From Lentimicrobiaceae bacterium (GTDB lineage: Bacteria > Bacteroidota > Bacteroidia > Bacteroidales > P3): DNA of 47,563 bases. The DNA is taken from the NCBI GenBank assembly GCA_022510485.1, contig JAFLTI010000014.1, positions 1 to 47,563 on the forward strand, in the 5' to 3' direction. The notes under the pieces are model-generated. The model worked only from the letters and a program-made list of their open reading frames with translations. It ran no database searches and was not told the DNA's origin. Made by a program: the position numbers and the translations under genes. This document shows, in pieces, positions 15,650 to 24,402 of the stretch; the stretch's first letter is position 1, and every line of letters starts with the position of its first letter.

Positions 15650-16218
15650 GCCTTGATGCCTTTCTTTTGGATATACAGACCATGCACACCTCCCAGCGCG
15701 CCAGCCGCCAAGATAACCCACACCGGCGACACGCTCCAAAAACATACCAAAACCGTAGCGAGTACCGGTAAATAAACATTACGCCATGTAATTCCGGCAC
15801 GCTTTGCCATTTGCAGCGCAGGCGATAGGATAAGCGCCACCACGCAGGGTCTTACGCCCTTAAAACAACTCATTACTGTCGGATTATCTTTTGCCGAATG
15901 GGCAAACACCACTAATGCCAGCACAATAATGATAGAGGGCAGCACCGCTCCCAAAGCCGCCATAAGGCTGCCGCCCTTGCCGCGTATGCGCGTTCCTACG
16001 CTCAATGCCGTATTTACGGCAAAAATACCCGGCAGGCTCTGCACTACGGCAATAGTTTCCACAAACTCGTCTTCGTCTATCCAACGGCGTTCATTCACAA
16101 TAATTTTGCGAACCAAAGCCAACATAGCATAACCGCCGCCCACCGTAAAAAGCCCTATCTTGAAAAAGGTGGCGAAAAGCGACCACAACTTAGGTTTTGA
16201 TATGGCGGCGGTCTGCAT
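15646..16218 (-). CDS. Chromate transporter family protein, first half
   Basis: Half-size ChrA protein of 190 residues. Marks are FFKIGLFTVGGGYAMLALV, ERRWIDEDEFVETIAVVQSLPG (two adjoining motifs) and NTALSVGTRIRGKGG, then several hydrophobic helices. It is the partner of the following gene, with which it overlaps by 4 bases; the two halves are paralogous, as usual for split ChrA pairs. Its start codon overlaps the stop of the outer-membrane protein gene by one base, so the three are almost certainly co-translated. The substrate cannot be inferred from sequence. Confidence 0.88.
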   Translation of the reverse strand: MQTAAISKPKLWSLFATFFKIGLFTVGGGYAMLALVRKIIVNERRWIDEDEFVETIAVVQSLPGIFAVNTALSVGTRIRGKGGSLMAALGAVLPSIIIVLALVVFAHSAKDNPTVMSCFKGVRPCVVALILSPALQMAKRAGITWRNVYLPVLATVLVCFWSVSPVWVILAAGALGGVHGLYIQKKGIKA

Positions 16219-17045
16219 TACCGTTGCAATTTTTTAAGAGGGATTCCGTAAGAAAGCCCGATTTCGCCCTGCAACTCGACATAAAACGGATTAAGGGCAA
16301 ACGAAAAATCCAGTTTGAGATTCTTGGTTATAAAAAAGTCCGCACCGAAACGAAATTTCAAATCATAGAGAATGCCTTTAAATTTCCACTCATCGTTTCC
16401 GTCTTCAAAATCCCATGCCCAAGCATGATGCCCTACAAACTCTCCGTAAATATTCCAACGGCCTTTGGTATCTACGCCATAACATACCATAAAGGCGTAA
16501 AATAAATCAACCCCATGATCGTCTAACAGCCATTCTGCCCCTACATTGTAAATAAAGCTAAAGCGTTTGTAATTGTGGTCAATAGCTATTACCCCCGTAG
16601 GGTTTACTCCGGGTGAAACGGCTTCGCTGCTGCCGGCTCCGACCGGCAGACTCAATTCTCCGATAAATGCCAGTCCGGGCAGATTCCCTTGCTTTTTTAA
16701 GATATTGATTCTCGCCATAAGCGAAAGGGGAGACAGCATGGTACGTTGCCCAGCCGGATTACTTGGAATATGTTCCAATCCGACCCCAAGGGCTAATTCC
16801 AAACGGTCCAACGGGCTGTAGCGGACAGTATAGCGGTTCAGCACATGCCCTGCCTCTGTAAGCGGCATATAGGCAAAGCCATCCGTGCGCACAAAGGCTT
16901 CTGCCGAGAGAGTATGGCGTATAAGGGGCGTACTGCCGTAAGCAAAGCCAGGACGCCCCGGATTAAAATTATACGTTTCATCGGGTTGGGCGGCAAGGGG
17001 TGCAATAAAAGCCGCCAACAAAAGCGAGAATAAAAAACGGCGCAT
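16218..17045 (-). CDS. Putative outer-membrane barrel protein
   Basis: Protein of 275 residues with a signal peptide MRRFLFSLLLAAFIAPLAA (cleavage before QPDE). The mature part is rich in alternating aromatic and polar residues: YTVRYSPLDRLELALGVGLEH, 'MARINILKKQGNLPGLAFIG', FSFIYNVGAEWLLDD, and a terminal segment LQGEIGLSYGIPLKKLQR. This fits an outer-membrane beta-barrel of about 12 strands, similar to proteins loosely labelled as transporter or phenol-degradation MetA-like; no specific family is claimed. It lies 11 bases after the S9 peptidase and overlaps the chromate transporter gene by one base, so it may act with either. Confidence 0.65.
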   Translation of the reverse strand: MRRFLFSLLLAAFIAPLAAQPDETYNFNPGRPGFAYGSTPLIRHTLSAEAFVRTDGFAYMPLTEAGHVLNRYTVRYSPLDRLELALGVGLEHIPSNPAGQRTMLSPLSLMARINILKKQGNLPGLAFIGELSLPVGAGSSEAVSPGVNPTGVIAIDHNYKRFSFIYNVGAEWLLDDHGVDLFYAFMVCYGVDTKGRWNIYGEFVGHHAWAWDFEDGNDEWKFKGILYDLKFRFGADFFITKNLKLDFSFALNPFYVELQGEIGLSYGIPLKKLQR

Positions 17046-17056
17046 TATTCGATGCC

Positions 17057-19375
17057 TTATTGAGCTACTTGTTTTTCTGTATTTTGCTCTTTTTCGGGAG
17101 ATACGGGATGCCTATCGCCGGCAAAGGGCTCCTTAATGCTGAACGGCTGTTCGCCATAGTATTTGGCTTCCAGCTCGCTGTCGGAAAGACCCTTTACATA
17201 CTTATCCAAAAAACGGAAAAAGCGGCGTTGCCAAAGAATACCGTTCTGAGGCTGCAATACCCAGTGGTTTTCGTCGGGGAAAATCAGCAGTTCGGCGGGA
17301 ATACCGCGCAATACCGCCGCATTGAAAGCCGCCATACCTTGCGAAGCCACGATACGGTAATCTAACTCTCCGTGAATCACAAAGATAGGCGCATCCCATT
17401 GGTCTACAAAGAGATGGGGCGAATTGGCATAGCTGCGGCGAACCACCGGATTGTCTTTTTCCCAGAACGCACCGCCCAAATCCCAGTTTTCAAACCAAAC
17501 TTCTTCGGTTTCAAGATATTGTTGGTCAAAGTTAAACATACCGTCGTGGGCGATAAAGCCTTTGAAGCGTTTTTGGTGATGTCCTGCCAACCAATACACC
17601 GAAAAACCACCGTAACTTGCTCCTACACAGCCCAAACGGTCTTTATCCACATAGGGCTCGGTGCAAAGTTCGTCAATAGCCGAAAGGTAGTCTTTCATAT
17701 TCTGACCGCCGTAATCGCCGCTGATCTGTTCAAGCCATTCCTGACCGAAACCGGGCAGACCGCGACGGTTGGGTGCCACAATAATATAGTCGTTGGCAGC
17801 CATAATCTGCAAATTCCAGCGGTAGCTCCAAAACTGACTTACCGTGCTTTGGGGGCCGCCTTGACAATAGAGCAGGGTAGGATATTTCTTGGAGGGGTCG
17901 AAATGGGGCGGATAGATAACCCAAGTCAGCATCTTCTGGTTGTCGGTGGTCTTTATCCAGCGTTCTTCTACCTTGCCGGGCGTCAGGCGATCCATAATAT
18001 CCTTGTTGATAAAGCTGATTTGGGTCTGCGTATGAATCAATTCCGCATCGGGGGCATTCAAGTCCACCGTAAACATTTCTTCGGGACAGGACATGGAGGC
18101 GCGGGTACCGAGCAAGAGGTTTTCGTTAACGGGATATACGCTGTTGTAGTCGTGAACCCCGCCGGTAAGACATTCTATCGTATTGTCTTTTACATTCAAA
18201 CGGTAAATTTGCGAAAGGGCGTGCCAATTACTGATAAAGTACAGGTATTGTCCGTCGGCGCTCCATTGCAGCGAGTTGGCATTCTGATCGAAATTAACGG
18301 TAGCGTCGGTTTTCTGAGCCGTGTGCAGGTTAAGCAACATCAGGCGGCTCTTGTCGGATTCATAGCCGTCTCTTTCCATACTTTCCCATGCCAAGTAGTT
18401 GCCGTCGGGGCTGAACACGGGGTTCACATCGTAGCCCATCATGCCTTCGCTCAGGTTAGAGGTCTTGCCCGTTTCAAGGTTGTAGAGGTAAATATCGGTA
18501 TTGGTGGAAACGGCATAAGCCTTGCCGGTAAGTTTGCGGCAGGTGTAGGCTATAAAGCGGCCGTCGCTGCTCCAGTCGAACTGTTCTATACCGCCAAAAG
18601 GCTTTACAGGAGCTTCGTAAGGCTCATTCTTAAGCAAGTCGATAGGTTCTGAGTGCTGCACCTTGCCCAATTCCACGTTCAAATCGATACCGCTCAGGGA
18701 GGCAACAAAGATATGGGGCACGCTCGTTACCCATTCGTCCCAATGGCGGTAGTTCAAATCGTTGAATATCATACCGCTCGATTTATCCAAATCGGGGTAG
18801 CGGTCCTTTACCGAAGGTTCCACCTGAACTTGGCGCACAAAGGCTATTCTGTTTTGGGCAGGATTGAGCTTAAAGCCTTCCATACCCCCCGGAACCGTAG
18901 TAATCTGAACAGGTTTTAATATTTTATAATCTTCTGATATTATGCCGTTTTCAACGTCTTTATTGAATACGTTCTTTAAGTCAATTCCAAACAGCTGCAT
19001 ACCGTCGCCGGCAGGGTAGAGATAAGCCAACGTATGCTCGTTGAGCCAGTGCAGATTGTTTTCGGAAGCGGCGGTGCGGGTAAGGCGGCGAACATTCTTT
19101 CCGTCTACATCGCAAAGGTAGAGGTCGGTATTGCCTTTGTTTTCCGCAACGCTATAATAACGAACCGAATAAGCGATATGCTTTCCGTCAGGGCTTACCG
19201 CCACCTCGCCCAAACGCCCCATAGCCCACAAGGCTTCAGGGCTAAGCAAGCCATCCTTTATTTCCACTTCCTGCTTATCGATAATCACAGCCTGCGATTT
19301 CTTGTTTTGGGTGCAGCAACCGCCCATCAGCAAACTCAGACCGAGCAGGCACGCCACTTGAATTTTCCTCTTCAT
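17057..19375 (-). CDS. S9 prolyl-oligopeptidase-family lipoprotein, DPP5-like
   Basis: Serine peptidase of 772 residues. The N-terminus is a lipoprotein signal (KIQVACLLGLSLLMGGCC, lipobox LMGGC), placing it in the envelope. A seven-bladed-propeller-like half with WSADGQYLYF- and SPDGKHIAY-type repeats comes first, then the alpha/beta-hydrolase domain. Catalytic residues by motif: Ser587 in GASYGG, Asp672 in HGELDYR, His704 in DENHW. Layout and motifs are close to the periplasmic dipeptidyl-peptidase 5 of Porphyromonas gingivalis, which releases dipeptides from peptides with a hydrophobic or Ala residue second. It suggests a peptide- or amino-acid-using lifestyle. Only 11 bases separate it from its neighbours on both sides. 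Confidence 0.92.
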   Translation of the reverse strand: MKRKIQVACLLGLSLLMGGCCTQNKKSQAVIIDKQEVEIKDGLLSPEALWAMGRLGEVAVSPDGKHIAYSVRYYSVAENKGNTDLYLCDVDGKNVRRLTRTAASENNLHWLNEHTLAYLYPAGDGMQLFGIDLKNVFNKDVENGIISEDYKILKPVQITTVPGGMEGFKLNPAQNRIAFVRQVQVEPSVKDRYPDLDKSSGMIFNDLNYRHWDEWVTSVPHIFVASLSGIDLNVELGKVQHSEPIDLLKNEPYEAPVKPFGGIEQFDWSSDGRFIAYTCRKLTGKAYAVSTNTDIYLYNLETGKTSNLSEGMMGYDVNPVFSPDGNYLAWESMERDGYESDKSRLMLLNLHTAQKTDATVNFDQNANSLQWSADGQYLYFISNWHALSQIYRLNVKDNTIECLTGGVHDYNSVYPVNENLLLGTRASMSCPEEMFTVDLNAPDAELIHTQTQISFINKDIMDRLTPGKVEERWIKTTDNQKMLTWVIYPPHFDPSKKYPTLLYCQGGPQSTVSQFWSYRWNLQIMAANDYIIVAPNRRGLPGFGQEWLEQISGDYGGQNMKDYLSAIDELCTEPYVDKDRLGCVGASYGGFSVYWLAGHHQKRFKGFIAHDGMFNFDQQYLETEEVWFENWDLGGAFWEKDNPVVRRSYANSPHLFVDQWDAPIFVIHGELDYRIVASQGMAAFNAAVLRGIPAELLIFPDENHWVLQPQNGILWQRRFFRFLDKYVKGLSDSELEAKYYGEQPFSIKEPFAGDRHPVSPEKEQNTEKQVAQ

Positions 19376-19386
19376 ATACGTAAGTT

Positions 19387-20589
19387 TTAATTGTTTATAC
19401 TTTCTTCTTGTAAATATTGTTGTTTGGTATCCTTGGCTATAATGGAAGAACGCTCAAAGGCTTTCTCCTCGTTGAACATAATACGGTAGGTATAATGCCT
19501 TTGATGAAAGTCGGCGCCCACATTTTCGTGCAGGGCGCGCATCTTGGGGTTGAAATCGCCCACCCAAGAAAGCTCCAAGTGAGTGTAATTCAACTTTTTT
19601 ATTACCTTGTTGAGATGCCAGAACAGCAAGGATTCTATACCGGCACGTTGGTACCGGGGCTTGATGCCCATAATCGTGAGCCGGGTGCGGGTCATTACAT
19701 GCCGATGCTTCATCCAAAGAAAACGTAACTTATTGATTAAATTAAGTTTTCCATTAAACTTACGGAAAATGGGCGAGGCATCGGGAATCATAACCAAAAA
19801 GGCGATGGGCTCTTCGTGGCAATAGGCGAACCATATCATACGCTCGTCAATCAGCCCCTTGCCCTCACGGAGTTCCTTCCGCATGGTTTCGGTCTGCAAG
19901 GGCACAAAGTTTTCGTGAAACTGCCAGGCATCGTCATACACCTCTTTCATATCGTGCATATACTTCTCCACCTTTTTCATCTCCAGATGCCGGCAGGAAT
20001 ATTCGGGCTTGGAACGCACCCAGTCCGCCACTTTCCAAAAGCGTTCAGGAAAGGGTTTGGTGTAATCGAGCAGGTTGCTCACCTGTTCAAAATAAAGTTT
20101 AAAACCGTAATTTTCAAATAATTCTTTGTAGTAGGGGGGATTGTAGTTCATGCCCCAGCCCGAAGCCGTGAATCCCTCTACGAGCAGCCCCCAGTAGTTG
20201 TCGTTTTCCCCGAAATTGATGGGACCGTCCATAGCTTCCATACCCCGTTCCCGCAACCAGTCGCGGCAGGCGTCAAACAGCATATCCGCCGCCTTTTGGT
20301 CGTTCACGCACTCAAAAAAACCCATGCCGCCGGTAGGCTGCTTAAAGGTATATGCCTTTTTTCCATTGATAAAAACTGCCGTACGCCCTATAACCATCCC
20401 CCCCTCATCGTAGAGCAGAAAGCGGGTCGCATCTCCGTTTTCGTAAAATTCGTTCTTGCCGGGCGTAAAGATGGCTTCTATCCTTTTTTCAAACGGAGCC
20501 GAAAAATTAGGGTCGTTCCGGTAGAAATCCCGCTGGAACTTATGCCACACCGCCTTGTCGGAGGCAGATATAACTTCTTTTATCTGCAT
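19387..20589 (-). CDS. GNAT-like N-acetyltransferase family protein (YghO-like)
   Basis: Protein of 400 residues. It matches a broad bacterial group annotated as GNAT-family or YghO-like: an N-terminal segment FQRDFYRNDPNFSAPFEKR with the WxPP-like region, GFFECVNDQKAADMLFDACRDWLRERG (two neighbouring motifs), 'GPINFGENDNYWGLLVEGF', NYNPPYYKELFENYGF, and in the C-terminal half a GNAT-like TRLTIMGIKPRYQRAGIESLL. It has no signal peptide. Its acceptor is unknown. It is the first gene of the seven-gene minus-strand unit and is divergent from wecB, with 102 bases between the two start codons. Confidence 0.8.
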   Translation of the reverse strand: MQIKEVISASDKAVWHKFQRDFYRNDPNFSAPFEKRIEAIFTPGKNEFYENGDATRFLLYDEGGMVIGRTAVFINGKKAYTFKQPTGGMGFFECVNDQKAADMLFDACRDWLRERGMEAMDGPINFGENDNYWGLLVEGFTASGWGMNYNPPYYKELFENYGFKLYFEQVSNLLDYTKPFPERFWKVADWVRSKPEYSCRHLEMKKVEKYMHDMKEVYDDAWQFHENFVPLQTETMRKELREGKGLIDERMIWFAYCHEEPIAFLVMIPDASPIFRKFNGKLNLINKLRFLWMKHRHVMTRTRLTIMGIKPRYQRAGIESLLFWHLNKVIKKLNYTHLELSWVGDFNPKMRALHENVGADFHQRHYTYRIMFNEEKAFERSSIIAKDTKQQYLQEESINN

Positions 20590-20658
20590 GGTTTATAGTT
20601 TTTTATTTATAGGCTTAGGCAAGCCGCTACAAAGTGGTAAAAATACGTGTTTTTTTCA

Positions 20659-20666
20659 TACATTTG
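20659..20666 (+). promoter_or_regulatory. Bacteroidota -7 box for the wecB operon
   Basis: TACATTTG fits TAnnTTTG and lies 25 bases before the ATG at 20692. It overlaps the spurious upstream frame from 20647, which supports 20692 as the start. No clear -33 TTTG. Confidence 0.45.
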
Positions 20667-20691
20667 TTGCCTCTACAGCTATATATGCCCC

Positions 20692-21789
20692 ATGATAAAG
20701 ATTGCCACCGTGGTCGGGGCACGTCCCCAGTTTGTAAAAGCCGCCGTTTTGAGCCGCGCTTTTAGCGCGTATCCCGAAATAAATGAATGTATTATCCATA
20801 CAGGGCAGCATTACGACACCTCTATGTCGGAAGTCTTTTTTCAGGAGATGGAAATTCCTCCTGCCCGCTATAATCTGGGTATCAACAAAAATTCCGTAGG
20901 GGAGGAATCAAATGCCGCTTTCGTGTTGGGGAAAACCGTGCAGGAACTTTCGAGCCTCTTATATCGGGAACAGCCAGACTGGGTATTGGTGTACGGGGAT
21001 ACCGATTCCACTTTGGCAGGAGCCTTGGCGGCAGCCAAAACCGGAATTCCGTTGATTCATGTAGAAGCCGGACTACGTTCATACAACGACTTGATGCCGG
21101 AGGAACTGAACCGCATACTGACAGACCGTATGTCAAAACTTCTTTTCTGCCCCACAGACCGCGCCGTTAAGAATCTGCAAGAAGAAGGCTTTGACAAGAC
21201 TTCCGCCCGGGTTTTCCGCTGCGGAGACCTGATGCAGGATGCTGCCATTTACTACGCAAACAAATCTAAACCAATACTTGATGTAAATTTACCCAAAAGT
21301 TTTATTTTGTGTACAATACACAGAAAAGAAAATACATCAAATCCTACGGTTCTCAGGCAAATTTTTCAAGCCTTGAACCAGATAGCGGAACTTATGCCGG
21401 TGGTGATGCCCCTGCATCCGGGCACACGGAAACACCTGCACGCCTACGGCTATGATTTTGCGTCTTCCCCGATTCGGTTTATAGAGCCTGTAGGCTATTT
21501 AGAAATGATTTTCTTGTTGCAACATTGCCATTTTGTAATGACCGACAGCGGAGGGCTCCAAAAGGAAGCCTACTTCTTTAACAAAATGTGCCTTACCTTG
21601 AGAGAAGAAACCGAATGGACTGAATTAGTTGACAACCATTGTAATATTCTTGTCGGAAGCGATACCGAAAGAATTACGGAAGCCGCTGCCAAGCTTTGCA
21701 AATCGCACACAGACGCTTTTGTTCCGGCTCTGTATGGAAAAGGGGATGCCGGCACGGAGATAGCCCGTACCATTATTCAATACATTTAG
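20692..21789 (+). CDS. wecB: UDP-N-acetylglucosamine 2-epimerase (non-hydrolysing)
   Basis: Enzyme of 365 residues from the ATG at 20692 (MIKIATVVGARPQFVKAA); a longer frame from 20647 adds a Cys-rich stretch that overlaps the promoter box and is not real. Motifs are GARPQF, TGQHYD, VYGDTDSTLAGALAA, HVEAGLRS, PEELNR, TIHRKEN and TDSGGLQKEA, all typical of the allosteric two-domain family. It interconverts UDP-GlcNAc and UDP-ManNAc in the cytosol, supplying ManNAc for surface polysaccharide. It heads a five-gene operon; the next gene begins 4 bases after its stop. A role in capsule, O-antigen or S-layer glycan is inferred from the neighbours. Confidence 0.95.
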   Translation: MIKIATVVGARPQFVKAAVLSRAFSAYPEINECIIHTGQHYDTSMSEVFFQEMEIPPARYNLGINKNSVGEESNAAFVLGKTVQELSSLLYREQPDWVLVYGDTDSTLAGALAAAKTGIPLIHVEAGLRSYNDLMPEELNRILTDRMSKLLFCPTDRAVKNLQEEGFDKTSARVFRCGDLMQDAAIYYANKSKPILDVNLPKSFILCTIHRKENTSNPTVLRQIFQALNQIAELMPVVMPLHPGTRKHLHAYGYDFASSPIRFIEPVGYLEMIFLLQHCHFVMTDSGGLQKEAYFFNKMCLTLREETEWTELVDNHCNILVGSDTERITEAAAKLCKSHTDAFVPALYGKGDAGTEIARTIIQYI

Positions 21790-21793
21790 AACC

Positions 21794-23179
21794 ATGACCT
21801 TACACGAAAATGCACTGACATATCTGCTCCGTTTTTTAAGCGGTTTGGACGACGATGCGGTTTTGCGCACTTTCCGTATCGGTTACACCGCCGACGAAGA
21901 AAAATTGGCGCATTACGACCTCGTTTTCATTCCCTCCGGATTTTTTGAATCCGAACACTACGGAACGCCTGCTTCCATACCTCAAAGTTTTCAGGAAATC
22001 AACGGTATACCATTTTTATACGGCAAGCCGACAGTAGAAAAGAGGGGAGATACGGTCTTGGTTTATGCCGACCTTCCTGCCTCGGCTTTCTTTTTCCTTT
22101 CCCGTTACGAAGAAATATGCCGCCGCGATGTGCGCGACAAACACGGGCGTTTTCCCGGCAAAGAATCTTTTGCCGGCAGACATAACCTGCTTTGCCGCCC
22201 CCTTGTAGACGAATATGGCGTTTTGATACGCCAATGGCTCCGCAGCGTGGGCAAGGATGTACCCGAACCTGAAGCCAAAGTAGCCAAGCTTTGGGTAACC
22301 CACGACCTCGATTCTCCCTTTTTCTGCAAAACCTTGCGTTCTGTGGCACGCGAAACGTTTAAGGGAAAAGGTATTTTTTATGCCTTGAAGGTGTTTTTCG
22401 GTAAAATCGAAGACCCTTACCATACTTTTCATTGGATGTTCCAAAACGAAGAAAAGTATCTTAAACAGGCTCCTTTCGCTTGGCAGACCGTTTATTTTAT
22501 CAAGGCAGGCGGGATTCACGCCTACGACAAACCCCGCTACAAACTACATTCCAAACCGATTCGGAGGCTGCTTAAGGATATTGTTTCCCATAAGGCTCTT
22601 TTAGGCTTGCACGGCAGTTATTCGGCAGCCCAAAACACCGGGGCTTCCTTGTTGGAAAAGATAGCGTTAGAATCTTTTATAAAACATAGGATAGAGTCTG
22701 GCAAAAACAAAGTATTTCTGTTCAGAAGCCATTACCTGCGTGCCTGTGAACCCGAAGATTTCCGCAGATTGGAAAAAATCGGCATTACCGATGACTTTAC
22801 AATGGGCTATGCCGATGTAGCAGGCTTCCGTTTGGGAACCTGTCGCCCGGTAATTTGGATTGACCCCACAAGAGGAACCTTATCCAAACTGGTGCTGCAC
22901 CCGCTCACCGTAATGGATAATTCGCTCTATCAAAAAGATTATATGTATCTTAACGAGGATAACGCCAAAGAATACTGCGCCGGACTTTTTGAGAAAACCC
23001 GTCGTTTCGGAGGGGAGATCTGTATTCTCTGGCACAATACAACCCTCGTAGACAACGGCTATCCCGGACCTGCCGTTCCTTGGGCACGTTCCTTTTATAT
23101 ATACATTCTTGATTATTTGGCGAATATAGAAACGCCGGATACGATTTCGGAAGAAAGCACCATAAGTTCCCTGTTATGA
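21794..23179 (+). CDS. Polysaccharide-deacetylase-like protein (DUF7033-type)
   Basis: Protein of 461 residues. An N-terminal domain of about 150 residues (with FFFLSRYEEICRRDVRDKHGRF, the region annotated DUF7033) precedes an NodB-like deacetylase fold: LWVTHDLDSPFF carries the Asp-Asp metal pair, GLHGSYSA the His-x-x-x-Ser site, and FLFRSHYLR the Arg/His region. The usual second His of the His-x-x-x-His metal site looks replaced, as is common in this subgroup, so activity is uncertain. A C-terminal 'ICILWHNTTLVDNGYPGP' supplies a candidate general acid His. It lacks a signal peptide and so would act on cytosolic or lipid-linked sugars. It overlaps the glycosyltransferase gene by 4 bases. 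Confidence 0.78.
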   Translation: MTLHENALTYLLRFLSGLDDDAVLRTFRIGYTADEEKLAHYDLVFIPSGFFESEHYGTPASIPQSFQEINGIPFLYGKPTVEKRGDTVLVYADLPASAFFFLSRYEEICRRDVRDKHGRFPGKESFAGRHNLLCRPLVDEYGVLIRQWLRSVGKDVPEPEAKVAKLWVTHDLDSPFFCKTLRSVARETFKGKGIFYALKVFFGKIEDPYHTFHWMFQNEEKYLKQAPFAWQTVYFIKAGGIHAYDKPRYKLHSKPIRRLLKDIVSHKALLGLHGSYSAAQNTGASLLEKIALESFIKHRIESGKNKVFLFRSHYLRACEPEDFRRLEKIGITDDFTMGYADVAGFRLGTCRPVIWIDPTRGTLSKLVLHPLTVMDNSLYQKDYMYLNEDNAKEYCAGLFEKTRRFGGEICILWHNTTLVDNGYPGPAVPWARSFYIYILDYLANIETPDTISEESTISSLL

Positions 23180-24402
23180 AAATTTTGGTAGTCTGCGACG
23201 GTTTTCCCCCTGAATTTGCTCCCCGTATGGGCTATCTGTGCAAATACCTGTCCCGTATGAACTGCACGGCAGAGGTGGTATGCGAGCAGTATTCCGACGA
23301 CCGTCGCTTCGATTTTCTTGCCGATGCCACAAGCCGGGTAAAACGTATCCGTTTCTTTCGCTCGCTGAAAATGCCTAAACCTCGGGCAGAGTGGGGCACC
23401 TTAATGCTCCGCGACCTGTTTTTTCATTACAAAGACAAACGCTTGGTTCGTGAAATAAAAAAAGATACATCGTTTACGGGCTACGATTTGGTATTGTGCA
23501 GCACGTGTCGAACTTTTCCCCTCCGGGCGGCGGCAAGCTTGGCAAAACATTTCCGCGTACCCTTGGTGGCGGATTTGCGCGACATTGGCGAGCAATATCC
23601 GGACAATTCTTATCTTGCACATCGTCTGCCGTTTGCATCTTTCTTTATTCGGCATCAATTAAAAGAAAGGAACCGCGTGCTCAAAAAAGCGGCGGCAGTG
23701 GTGAGCGTTTCGGAATGGCATCGCGATTTTTTGAAACGATTCAACAACAATACCCATTTAATCTATAACGGCTACGACCAAGAATTGTTTTTTCCAGACC
23801 ATCGGCACGATTCTTGCTTCCGTATCGTATTTACCGGCAGTATAATCCATTCCACGCTACGAAACCCGGACTGGGTGTTTGAAGCCGTGTCCCGACTCAA
23901 GAAAGAAGGGGTGATTTCTGCTTCCGATTTTAGGCTTTGCTGGTATGTGGAAGCGGCGGGGAAGCCCATTTTGCAGAACTTGGCGCAAAAGTATGGCATA
24001 GAAGAAGTATCTGAATGTTACGATTTTATTCCCGCTACCGAAGTTCCCGCCTTGTTGAACCGAAGTTCCATTCTGCTTCAGCTTTCCAACATAGCGGATG
24101 CCAAAGGACCCAAGGGGATTATGACCACCAAGATTTTTGAGGCATTGGCAGTGGGGAAACCGCTTTTGTTGGTACGCAGCGACGAAAGCTATCTGGCAGC
24201 CTTGATAGAGCGTTACCACTGCGGATTAGCCGCCCAAAACGTGGAATCCGTTATGGAATTTATTAAGGCTCAATATCAAAAGTGGAAACAAACGGGCAGT
24301 ACGGCTATTGCCGTTGCCCCGGAAATCGGGCAACTTTACTCAAGGGCGGGGCAAGCGCAACAATTCCTTCAACTTTTCAAGCAGATTTTGAAAGATGGAT
24401 AA
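23176..24402 (+). CDS. GT4-family glycosyltransferase
   Basis: Protein of 408 residues with a GT-B fold. N-terminal domain: MKILVVCDGFPPEFAPRMGY, 'LVADLRDIGEQYPDN'. C-terminal domain: VSVSEWHRDFL, IYNGYDQELF, IVFTGSIIH and 'TTKIFEALAVGKPLLLV', where the Glu-containing KIFEALAVGKP is the E-x7-E-like nucleotide-sugar contact of family 4. It would add one sugar to a lipid-linked or surface glycan in the cytosol; donor and acceptor are unknown, though ManNAc or its derivatives are plausible given wecB. Translation is probably coupled at both ends (4-base and 8-base overlaps). Confidence 0.88.
   Translation: MKILVVCDGFPPEFAPRMGYLCKYLSRMNCTAEVVCEQYSDDRRFDFLADATSRVKRIRFFRSLKMPKPRAEWGTLMLRDLFFHYKDKRLVREIKKDTSFTGYDLVLCSTCRTFPLRAAASLAKHFRVPLVADLRDIGEQYPDNSYLAHRLPFASFFIRHQLKERNRVLKKAAAVVSVSEWHRDFLKRFNNNTHLIYNGYDQELFFPDHRHDSCFRIVFTGSIIHSTLRNPDWVFEAVSRLKKEGVISASDFRLCWYVEAAGKPILQNLAQKYGIEEVSECYDFIPATEVPALLNRSSILLQLSNIADAKGPKGIMTTKIFEALAVGKPLLLVRSDESYLAALIERYHCGLAAQNVESVMEFIKAQYQKWKQTGSTAIAVAPEIGQLYSRAGQAQQFLQLFKQILKDG

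Noticed and set aside
17372..18652. 426-codon plus-strand frame
   Set aside because: It is the complement of the S9 peptidase gene, whose catalytic triad is intact.
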